Assembly: GCA_023823795.1 (NCBI GenBank)
Contig: CP085710.1
Location: forward strand, 4,800,001 to 4,864,000
Source: Bacillus sp. F19
GTDB taxonomy: Bacteria; Bacillota; Bacilli; Bacillales; Bacillaceae
Length of the DNA stretch: 64,000 nt
Direction: 5' to 3'
Position numbers and translations under genes: made by a program. Shown piece by piece: positions 35,967 to 43,030 of this stretch (positions are counted from its first letter, which is position 1; the number at the start of each line of letters is the position of its first letter). The notes beneath the pieces were generated by a model. That model did no database searches. It was not told the origin of the DNA and worked only from the letters and a program-made list of their open reading frames with translations.

Positions 35967-37184
35967 TTATTTTCTTGTTTTTAATTGGCCACTTTCCATA
36001 ATAACTATAGGCAATAAAATGTAAAAATAAGGATTTGTAAGAATATTATGTGTGAAAAATCCCAATATCAGTAGCATAATACACAGATAGCCGCCAATTA
36101 AATTTAATTCGTCGGATTTTCTAAGTAATCGAGTTGTAACATTTAGGATGAATATTAAAAGAATTATTAAGATTGGAAGAAACAATATTCCTGTTTCCAC
36201 TAGAGTATTAACATAAAAATTATGGGAAGACAGATTTAATTCATTGATTGAACTATTTCCAATTCCTACTCCAAAAATTGAATCATTAAAAATTGTTTCT
36301 AATCCCTTTATTAAGGCATCATATCTTCCATTAGTGAAATCACCGTTATTATCCCCTTCAACCAACCGTAAAAGAAAAAGAGGATTTATTCTATTGATCA
36401 ATAGAATAACTGTTGAAAGGACCACAATAAAAGTTGCTATAGCAAACATTTTGCTTTTAGTACTTATACTTTTTTCAAAAATTAAAAGCAAAAAAACACC
36501 AATAATTAGTATTAATATCCCACCTCTAGATTGTGTAATTAATAGTCCGAAAATATTTACAGCTCCAATAAAGAAACCTATATAACGGTTTACTTGTTTT
36601 CTCAATAATAAAAAAATAATTGGAAATGTCATAAATGTGATTATTTGAGCTTGAAGGTTAGCATTTCCAATGTAGCCAGAAGAACGATAAAAATATCTAT
36701 CTCCGAATAAAGCTAAGTTTGAGTACCAATCAATAATTCCAAATAAAGATGTTATGAGACCTATTATGCCTAACAAAAGAAAGAATTTATTTTTTTCTAT
36801 ATTTTTATATAAGATTAAAACAAATAAAAGTGTTATTAAATTTTTAAATAATAATTTTATGAATTCAAAAACTTGGTCTGGAGAACTATTAACACTCCCA
36901 AATATTAAATAGAACAGATAAAATGCATATATACTTAATAACGAAATTATATATTTCTTATTAAATTTTATTTGCACTTTCTTTATAAGAATAATGAAAA
37001 TTATTATTATTATTATTAAACTATCAAGGAATACAATTCCATATTCTTCTCTTAGCAATCTTTCTAGTCCAGAAACCTGCATTAATATAAAAAGGAAGAT
37101 ATAAAAGTTTAAAGAGTTAAATCTTAATGAAAAATACATAATAATTGGAATAAAAAAAACTGAGTAAAAAATTGTTTGATTCAT
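35967..37184 (-). CDS. O-antigen ligase/polymerase (Wzy-like) membrane protein
   Basis: The 405-aa protein has about ten to twelve hydrophobic helices and a large extracytoplasmic loop containing GRYDALIKGLETIFND...GVGIGNSSINELNLSSHNFY. The R...G...H.N arrangement in that loop (LSSHNFYVNTLVETGI) is typical of O-antigen ligase-family polymerases. It probably joins repeat units outside the membrane. The DNA is very AT-rich and the protein is very rich in Ile and Leu. Start ATG at 37184 with AAAGGA 8-9 bases upstream. Confidence 0.85.
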   Translation of the reverse strand: MNQTIFYSVFFIPIIMYFSLRFNSLNFYIFLFILMQVSGLERLLREEYGIVFLDSLIIIIIIFIILIKKVQIKFNKKYIISLLSIYAFYLFYLIFGSVNSSPDQVFEFIKLLFKNLITLLFVLILYKNIEKNKFFLLLGIIGLITSLFGIIDWYSNLALFGDRYFYRSSGYIGNANLQAQIITFMTFPIIFLLLRKQVNRYIGFFIGAVNIFGLLITQSRGGILILIIGVFLLLIFEKSISTKSKMFAIATFIVVLSTVILLINRINPLFLLRLVEGDNNGDFTNGRYDALIKGLETIFNDSIFGVGIGNSSINELNLSSHNFYVNTLVETGILFLPILIILLIFILNVTTRLLRKSDELNLIGGYLCIMLLILGFFTHNILTNPYFYILLPIVIMESGQLKTRK

Positions 37185-37251
37185 ATAAATTATCCTTTTT
37201 AAAAAGCTCTTAAGTTAACTTTAAAAGTTTTATCTAATAATTTTATGTAAT

Positions 37252-37920
37252 TCACCTAGCACCATCACCAGTTAATACTACTTTGAAAGTTTTTATAATA
37301 ACCTTTATATCTAATGTAATACAACGATTATTTATATAATATAAATCTAAATCTAACTTTTCTTTTGGAGTGATATCATAACCACCATTTACTTGTGCCC
37401 AGCCAGTTAAACCTGGAGTAACATTCAATCTTTCAGAAAAACCAGGGAATTCATTATTAAATTTTTCAGTAAATAAAGGACGTTCAGGTCTTGGTCCAAC
37501 AATACTCATCTCCCCCTTTAACACATTTACTAACTGAGGTAGTTCATCTATTCTTGTTTTTCGAATAAATGCTCCAACACGAGTAACTCTAGGATCATCT
37601 TTAACAGCCCACTGAGCACCTTTTATTTCAGCATCTACTCTCATTGATCTAAGTTTAATAACATTAAAATTTTCCCCTTTAAATCCAACTCTCTCTTGAA
37701 AAAAAAATGAAGGTCCTCTTGTTTCAACTTTTATTAAAATTGCAAACAATAAGATAGCTGGAAAAGTTATAAAAAGACCTATTACAGCTAGAAAAATATC
37801 AATTAAACGTTTATGGAATAAATAAGATGTAATATTATATTTTCCAGCATTTATTATGGATAAATCTAGACTTTTTGTATGTTCGTTATAATATTCTCTT
37901 TTAGTCTTCTTAAATTCCAT
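37252..37920 (-). CDS. Initiating sugar-phosphate transferase (undecaprenyl-phosphate sugar phosphotransferase)
   Basis: The 222-aa polyprenyl-phosphate phosphoglycosyltransferase has one membrane hairpin (KRLIDIFLAVIGLFITFPAI near 37-57). The catalytic block follows: FFFQERVGFKGENFNVIKLR, SMRVDAE, RKTRIDELPQLVNVLKGEMS, VGPRPERP and VTPGLTGWAQVNGGY. It loads the first sugar on undecaprenyl phosphate. It is of the short form lacking the N-terminal CoA-binding-like region, as in other Gram-positive clusters. Start ATG at 37920 with GGAGG 8 bases upstream. Confidence 0.92.
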   Translation of the reverse strand: MEFKKTKREYYNEHTKSLDLSIINAGKYNITSYLFHKRLIDIFLAVIGLFITFPAILLFAILIKVETRGPSFFFQERVGFKGENFNVIKLRSMRVDAEIKGAQWAVKDDPRVTRVGAFIRKTRIDELPQLVNVLKGEMSIVGPRPERPLFTEKFNNEFPGFSERLNVTPGLTGWAQVNGGYDITPKEKLDLDLYYINNRCITLDIKVIIKTFKVVLTGDGAR

Positions 37921-37935
37921 TCTCTTTCCTCCATT

Positions 37936-38118
37936 TTAACTCTTAAATAATGAATATTCATTTGTATCAAATACCTTACTATGTACTCTATTTTTCAATC
38001 TTTTTTCAATAGTACTTTTTAATAACTTTTCTATTTGAACAACTTGAGTATCAGTCGCATCATGTTTAATATAACGAACAGTTCTAACAATAGTCTTTGG
38101 AAATTTATCTAATTCCAT
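37936..38118 (-). CDS. Small protein of unknown function (60 aa) within the exopolysaccharide operon
   Basis: The frame has a strong GAGG site 7 bases before ATG and sits 15 bases from both neighbours, so it is almost certainly translated. It reads MELDKFPKTIVRTVRYIKHD and then ATDTQVVQIEKLLKSTIEKR. The middle is a basic amphipathic helix; there is no membrane segment, cysteine pair or signal peptide. I do not recognise the family. It lies exactly between the tyrosine phosphatase and the initiating sugar transferase, so it might bind or regulate one of them, or be a short protein substrate of the kinase (it has two Tyr). Pure inference. Confidence 0.7.
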   Translation of the reverse strand: MELDKFPKTIVRTVRYIKHDATDTQVVQIEKLLKSTIEKRLKNRVHSKVFDTNEYSLFKS

Positions 38119-38132
38119 CTGTTTACCTCTCT

Positions 38133-38897
38133 CTAAAATATGCCTAAAATCTTTTTTTTCTTAATTCTGTTTGGACCCGGTTTATAAACAGATAAATTCT
38201 TGATTAAAAGCTCTGCATTTTCATTAAAAAAGTATGTAGCATCTACGCCAAATTCTTTATTGAGAACACCATATCCGTCAGTTAACCGAAACGGACGATT
38301 TTTTAAACTATGAACATCTGAGGCTATGAAATGAGTTAGTTGTGATTCTATTAATTGCAGTGTAAATTTTTTGATGTTTTTTCCAAAGTGACCCGTAAGG
38401 CTCGATGCAGTAATTTGGGTTAACGCGCCCATACTCACAAGCTTATATATCAAGTCTGGGTTTTCGACTATTTCTGAGTTGCGTTCTGGGTGAACAATGA
38501 TTGGTGTTAGGCCCTTCATTTGGATATCAAATAGCATTTTTTCTGTGTATCTTGGCACATGTCCAGATGGCAGCTCGATAAATACGTAGTTTGAATGGTT
38601 AAGAGGCAGGATCACATCCTCTTCAAGTTCATTCAGCAGATCTCCATGAATTCGTGTTTCCTGTCCAGGTAAAATGGTTAGAGGAATGTTTTCTTTGTTT
38701 AGAAGCAAGTTTAGCTCATCAACTTTTTCGATTATCTTATTTTTGCTGTTTATATACGTACCATTTTGATGATGAGGTGTAGCAATTATAGTGGTAATGC
38801 CCTCATTTACAGCAGCTTTTGCAATCAAGAGTGCTTCTTCATAACTGCTTGCACCATCATCAAGGTTAGGTAGGATATGTGAATGTATATCAATCAT
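38133..38897 (-). CDS. ywqE: Protein-tyrosine phosphatase, CpsB/YwqE type (PHP fold)
   Basis: Starting at MIDIHSHILPNLDDGA (38897; GGGGAG 9 bases upstream), this 254-aa metal-dependent phosphatase has the ligands HSH, TPHHQNGTY, GQETRIH, VHPERNSEI and ASDVHSLKNRPF. It dephosphorylates the tyrosine cluster of the cognate kinase encoded upstream and so controls chain length or polymer export. Order kinase modulator - kinase - phosphatase is that of ywqC-ywqD-ywqE in Bacillus. Confidence 0.9.
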   Translation of the reverse strand: MIDIHSHILPNLDDGASSYEEALLIAKAAVNEGITTIIATPHHQNGTYINSKNKIIEKVDELNLLLNKENIPLTILPGQETRIHGDLLNELEEDVILPLNHSNYVFIELPSGHVPRYTEKMLFDIQMKGLTPIIVHPERNSEIVENPDLIYKLVSMGALTQITASSLTGHFGKNIKKFTLQLIESQLTHFIASDVHSLKNRPFRLTDGYGVLNKEFGVDATYFFNENAELLIKNLSVYKPGPNRIKKKKILGIF

Positions 38898-39024
38898 AAG
38901 AACCATCTCCCCTTGTTAGTCGGATGGGTATTTCACCTTTTGCACAAATCTTCACTGGTATAAATTACCTAAGCAGAAGGCATTATGGGACCTGGGTCAA
39001 AAGAGGTGTGCTTTGTTATAACGA

Positions 39025-39729
39025 CTATTTTTTCGCACCATAGTAGTAATAATAATGACTGTCTTCCCGCTTCTTATTATTTAACACCGTGCCAAGAATT
39101 CTAGCTTGGGATTGCTCTAATGCATCCTTTGCTTTCTTTGCTGATTCCAATTCTGTTTTTCCGCTGTTTATGACAAGAACTACGCCATCTACTGCATTTG
39201 AAAGGATTTGTGCGTCCGATACCGCAAGCACTGGAGGTGTATCAAATAAAACAAAATCGTATTCTCTTTTTACATCTTCAATTAACTGTTTCATGCCATT
39301 TGATGCTAATAGTTCAGCTGGATTAGGAGGAATTGGACCGCTCGTTAATAAATACAAGTTTTCCTGTTCTGTATTTTTAACTGCATCATTTAGTGTGGCC
39401 TGTCTAGTTAAAACATTCGTAAGGCCAATATGATTATCCGACATGAATGTAAAATGCGCAGTTGGTCTTCTTAAATCACTATCGATCAAAAGCACTTTTT
39501 TCCCTTGTTGAGCAAACACAACTGCGAGATTCCCTGCTGTTGTTGACTTGCCTTCTCCTGGTCCAGAAGAAGTAACAATTATTGAAACGATTTCTTCATC
39601 CACTGTTGAAAACTGAATGTTTGTGCGAATCGTTCTGAATTGTTCCGCAATTGGTGATTTAGGATTTGTCATTGAAATTAAACTTCTATTTTGCAGCTTA
39701 AAAAGCTGTTTTCGGTCTTTACGAGCCAA
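39025..39729 (-). CDS. ywqD: Bacterial tyrosine kinase, CpsD/YwqD type
   Basis: The 234-aa BY-kinase has Walker [17 protein letters not shown] near residue 53, Walker A' [12 protein letters not shown] near 81 and Walker [10 protein letters not shown] near 160. The C-terminus [12 protein letters not shown] carries five consecutive tyrosines for autophosphorylation. The start is the TTG at 39729 ([12 protein letters not shown]), after GAGGTGG 5 bases upstream; it overlaps the end of the modulator gene by 11 bases, so translation is coupled. The kinase activates polysaccharide synthesis and can phosphorylate UDP-sugar dehydrogenases, one of which is in this operon. Confidence 0.93.
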   Translation of the reverse strand: MARKDRKQLFKLQNRSLISMTNPKSPIAEQFRTIRTNIQFSTVDEEIVSIIVTSSGPGEGKSTTAGNLAVVFAQQGKKVLLIDSDLRRPTAHFTFMSDNHIGLTNVLTRQATLNDAVKNTEQENLYLLTSGPIPPNPAELLASNGMKQLIEDVKREYDFVLFDTPPVLAVSDAQILSNAVDGVVLVINSGKTELESAKKAKDALEQSQARILGTVLNNKKREDSHYYYYYGAKK

Positions 39730-40462
39730 AGGACCCACCTCTTGTTCGGTTCTTTTCTGAAGCTTTTTGATCTTTTAAGTCTTGGTCTATGTCAATTCTA
39801 GTTACAGCGCCAAGAACGGGCAATTCAAGATATTTTTCAATATCCTGTTCGTTTTTAATTGTGTTATCCAGGTATTCAAGCAAGAAAGCAAGTCCGACTC
39901 CTGCCATAAGTCCTACTACGAGGGCAATCGCAATGTTTAAAACGGGCTTCGGTTTGATCGGTGAAGGATCTGTACCAAGTTCTGCTTTAGAAAGGACGCT
40001 GACATTATCTGCGTTCATAATTTTGACAATATCTTTTTGGAAAACAGTCGCAATCGTATTTGCTATGTCAGCCGCTTGTGTAGGATCCTCATCTTGAACA
40101 GTGATGTTTACAACTTGTGAATCCTGTTCACTGCCAACCGTTATCTTGCTGTTTAACTGACTTGCTGACATCTCTAAACCTAACTCTGAAATCACTTTAT
40201 CCAGAATGGCAGGACTTTTGATAATCACGTTATACGTATTGATAAGCTGCAGATTCGTTTGAACTTCATTGTACTGAACTGCCTGCTGATCACTTTTGGC
40301 TTGGTTTACGAGAATTTGTGTAGAAGATTGATAGATAGGAGTGAGAAAAAAGTAACTTACAATTCCGCTTGTTGCCGTGGCCATTGCTGCGATGATGATA
40401 ATGAGTGAAAGACGCTTCTTCAAGGTGTGAAACAGCTCTTTCAAGCTGATGGTTTCTTCCAT
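39719..40462 (-). CDS. ywqC: Wzz/YwqC-type chain-length determinant and kinase modulator
   Basis: The 247-aa membrane adaptor starts at [20 protein letters not shown] (40462; GGAGGG 5 bases upstream). It has two transmembrane helices (about 19-41 and 176-198), an extracellular part with [15 protein letters not shown], and the P-K-P-rich second-helix entry [19 protein letters not shown]. The cytosolic tail activates the tyrosine kinase. It is the first gene of the exopolysaccharide operon; about 210 bases of AT-rich upstream DNA should hold the promoter. Confidence 0.92.
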   Translation of the reverse strand: MEETISLKELFHTLKKRLSLIIIIAAMATATSGIVSYFFLTPIYQSSTQILVNQAKSDQQAVQYNEVQTNLQLINTYNVIIKSPAILDKVISELGLEMSASQLNSKITVGSEQDSQVVNITVQDEDPTQAADIANTIATVFQKDIVKIMNADNVSVLSKAELGTDPSPIKPKPVLNIAIALVVGLMAGVGLAFLLEYLDNTIKNEQDIEKYLELPVLGAVTRIDIDQDLKDQKASEKNRTRGGSFGS

Positions 40463-40647
40463 GGTACCCTCCAATATGTAGTATGGGAAAATATACAGAT
40501 ATATTTTTAACCAACCAGGGTAATATTCCCTATAAATTCCCCAAAAAAAAATCTATGTTTTTGTCAACATTTAATGTACGTGCTGAATAATGTCATTATA
40601 ACAAGAAATTGTAAATTGTATATTAATTTTTTTGCAATACCCAAAAA

Positions 40648-40672
40648 AAGATTCGCCCAGGCGAATCTTCTG
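40648..40672 (-). terminator. Intrinsic terminator after the 43-aa ORF
   Basis: AAGATTCGCC pairs perfectly with GGCGAATCTT around two bases and is followed on the minus strand by a T7 run. It separates the 43-aa gene from the exopolysaccharide operon, so the operon needs its own promoter in 40463-40640. Confidence 0.85.
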
Positions 40673-40676
40673 ATTT

Positions 40677-40808
40677 TTAAAACTTATTTAATAAAACGGT
40701 TACAAAAGCTGTGATCAAGATCGTTAAAAATGGGATAGAAATGGTTAACAGCGCTTTTTTTCTGGCTTTTTCCCGCTCCATTTCTTCCGGGGTCATCCAA
40801 TTTCTCAT
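40677..40808 (-). CDS. Small single-pass membrane protein (43 aa)
   Basis: The ATG at 40808 follows GAGGGGGG about 9 bases upstream. The protein reads MRNWMTPEEMEREKARKKAL and then a hydrophobic helix LTISIPFLTILITAFVTVLL. A charged N-terminal helix followed by one membrane span is typical of small membrane-bound modulators. A longer frame to 40928 lacks a site. Its own terminator follows at once, and another small gene lies upstream, so it is a compact unit between ywqB and ywqC. Function unknown. Confidence 0.65.
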   Translation of the reverse strand: MRNWMTPEEMEREKARKKALLTISIPFLTILITAFVTVLLNKF

Positions 40809-40904
40809 AGCTTGTACACCCCCCTCGAAATATGTCGATACTTGTCGAAAAGTATATATAAAATATATCGGGAAGATTATAAATAGTTTAATAGGGATGT
40901 TGAC

Positions 40905-40943
40905 GAAAAAAGTCCGCAAATTTATCATTGCGGACTTTTTTCG
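40905..40943. terminator. Bidirectional intrinsic terminator
   Basis: GAAAAAAGTCCGCAA pairs with TTGCGGACTTTTTTC around an 8-9-base loop, flanked by A- and T-tracts. It ends the 47-aa gene on the minus strand. Confidence 0.85.
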
Positions 40944-40954
40944 GTAGAGATCTA

Positions 40955-41098
40955 TTAAGATGCGTATACTTTTCTAAATTGAAGAATCAGCTCATCCAGC
41001 AATTCTTTGGTGGTAATTTCATTTGAATGCTCGCCTTTTTGGTAGGCGTGCATTAAAATTTGCAGAAGTTCTTCTTGTTTAAGGCTATTCTCTTTCAT
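40955..41098 (-). CDS. Small soluble protein of unknown function (47 aa)
   Basis: The frame from ATG 41098 (AAAGGA about 11 bases upstream) to TAA at 40955 reads MKENSLKQEELLQILMHAYQ and then KGEHSNEITTKELLDELILQ. It is a two-helix acidic protein without membrane span. Its size and helical, charged make-up resemble small checkpoint or anti-regulator proteins (Sda- or SinI-like size), but I see no family signature. A terminator follows directly. It lies between ywqB and the exopolysaccharide locus on the minus strand. Confidence 0.6.
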   Translation of the reverse strand: MKENSLKQEELLQILMHAYQKGEHSNEITTKELLDELILQFRKVYAS

Positions 41099-41304
41099 TC
41101 TACAAATTTTCCTTTCTTTAATTTACAATTTTATACAACAAGCAGATTATACTGCGTTTTGTGTCGACTGGCAACTAATTATATCGTTCGTGTCGAACTA
41201 TCTTTTATGTCCCCGAATATTCTTACCTCTAAACCTCACCGCCGAAATTTCCCTTTCCGTTTTATCCTTTGTTGATTATCAGTTATAATTAAAGAATTGA
41301 CTAT

Positions 41305-41378
41305 GAAAAGCACTAGCGCCCGTTTAGCTCCAATAGACAGATGTGTTCTGGGCGATGGAGCTGGACATAGAAGCGCAA
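41305..41378 (+). repeat. Structured interspersed repeat, copy 1 (upstream of ywqB)
   Basis: The stretch contains AGCGCCCGTTTAGCTCCA and the complementary TGGAGCT 23 bases later, then GAAGCGC. Segments CGTTTAGCTC and GACAGAT are shared with the longer palindromic element at 58.9 kb, as are GTTCTGG and the GCGC ends. It lies between a TATAAT-like hexamer at 41284 and the ribosome binding site of the SWIM-domain gene at 41404, so it would be in that gene's 5' leader. Confidence 0.5.
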
Positions 41379-41419
41379 AATTATATACTTTCTTATTACT
41401 TAAAAAGGAGCGGTGTGCC

Positions 41420-43030
41420 ATGCTTCAGCATGAACTGGATAAAGAGTTGATTCTGCATGCGGGTGAAGAGCTGCAGGATCAGCTTTCGCCTGAGTTAGAA
41501 GACGATCGCAATCTTGTTAAAAAAGGGCTGATGCTGTATCGGCAGGGCAGCGTATACAACGTGAAAATAGATGGACACACAATGAGTGCCAATGTGCAGG
41601 ATGTAACGCCTGTTCGGGTTGTGCTTGAGCTTGATTTTGTTACGATGAGTTCCTGTTCCTGTTCACCAGCTTTTCCCTGCCGTCATGTAGTGGCATCTTT
41701 TCTTTATTTATATGCAAGCGTCCAACGAGTCGGTACATATATGGAAGCTTGGAATGCCAAGACGCAGCAGGCGATTCTTGCCCAGCTGAAGCCGGCCAGT
41801 CAGATGATACCATCTGTGAGCTGGAAGGATGATTCGCTTTCAAGCTGGCTTTCGTTTTTTGAGTTTGAATACAAGCGCTGGGCTCAGAATCGCCCGCGCA
41901 ACATTCAGCAGATTCAAAGCTTGTACAACCATTATTATCCCGCGCTGAAGAAGAAGGCTCCGAAAGATGCTGACCTCAGACGGTTTTATACTATACATGC
42001 AAACCTTACGACATTGTTCTACATGCTTCGTCTACTTAATGAGACGAAACCAAATGATCATTTGTTACACCATGTTTATCATTCTTATTTTGAAGAGTGT
42101 ATTGAGTCCATTACATACGAACTGAGGGAGATGCGGAAGTTTGCTTTGCCTTTCTCTTTGGATTCGCTATTTGAAGAGAGCATCGAGGTTTTTCATCAGC
42201 TGCTTGATGTCAGCAGTTATTTGCAGTTTGAACGGATTAGTCTTTATCGTTTTCTTTGGATCGGTCTGCTTAATCGGAAGAAGTGGATTGAGCGAGAGGT
42301 TGAGTGGCTGAATGAGCAATTAAGTGAACGGGATGTTCCTGAATATCGTCTTGCTTTGATTCATATGGATTTTCTGCAGGGTGATGATGATGCTTTATTT
42401 GAGAAGATGAAAGTCTTTAGTGATGGAGCTTTTCCAATTTTGTATGACTGGGTCGGAGATCTTGTTTCCCGGAAAAATTGGAAACGTTCTGCGAAATGGT
42501 TTACGTATTTGCTTGGGAAATCGGATGCTTATTTAAATAGTGACATTCCATATGAAGAGAAGCGCCGTTCGATTCGCTTTTTCCTGGATATGCTGTCAGA
42601 GTACTCGACTCAGACCAAGGATGAAAGGCTGTATGAGAATGCCTGCCGCAATCTGCTTCCTTTCAGCTATGCAGAGTATCATCATTTTCTCGTAAATCGG
42701 AAGCAATATAGAACATGGGCAGAGCTTCATTTGCTGCTTGGGTTTGAATTGTATGAGATTGACCGTGATTTGTTAAAGATGATAGAGAAGGAAAGTCCAG
42801 AGTCGCTGCTGACAATATATCACCATGCGATACGCCATGAGATCGCTCTCAGGACTAGAACCAATTATAAACTTGCAGTGCGTTATTTAAAGAAAACGCG
42901 CACGTTATATAAGAAGATAAAGAATGAAACGCAATTTGAAATCTATCTTGAAAAGCTTTCACATGAGCACCGGCGCCTGCGTGCTTTTCAAGAGGAGTTG
43001 AAGAGAGGAAAGTTGATTCATGCTGAATGA
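41420..43030 (+). CDS. ywqB: SWIM zinc-finger protein (YwqB family)
   Basis: The ATG at 41420 (AAGGAG 10 bases upstream) gives 536 aa; a longer frame to 41297 runs through the repeat and lacks a site. The SWIM motif CSCSPAFPCRHVVASFLY lies near residue 77 and binds zinc and probably nucleic acid. The remainder is helical, with many aromatic and charged residues. The next gene, a SNF2 helicase, overlaps it by 11 bases, so the two are translated together and probably form a DNA-repair or remodelling complex, as in other bacterial SWIM/SNF2 pairs. The pair runs opposite to its surroundings. Confidence 0.88.
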   Translation: MLQHELDKELILHAGEELQDQLSPELEDDRNLVKKGLMLYRQGSVYNVKIDGHTMSANVQDVTPVRVVLELDFVTMSSCSCSPAFPCRHVVASFLYLYASVQRVGTYMEAWNAKTQQAILAQLKPASQMIPSVSWKDDSLSSWLSFFEFEYKRWAQNRPRNIQQIQSLYNHYYPALKKKAPKDADLRRFYTIHANLTTLFYMLRLLNETKPNDHLLHHVYHSYFEECIESITYELREMRKFALPFSLDSLFEESIEVFHQLLDVSSYLQFERISLYRFLWIGLLNRKKWIEREVEWLNEQLSERDVPEYRLALIHMDFLQGDDDALFEKMKVFSDGAFPILYDWVGDLVSRKNWKRSAKWFTYLLGKSDAYLNSDIPYEEKRRSIRFFLDMLSEYSTQTKDERLYENACRNLLPFSYAEYHHFLVNRKQYRTWAELHLLLGFELYEIDRDLLKMIEKESPESLLTIYHHAIRHEIALRTRTNYKLAVRYLKKTRTLYKKIKNETQFEIYLEKLSHEHRRLRAFQEELKRGKLIHAE

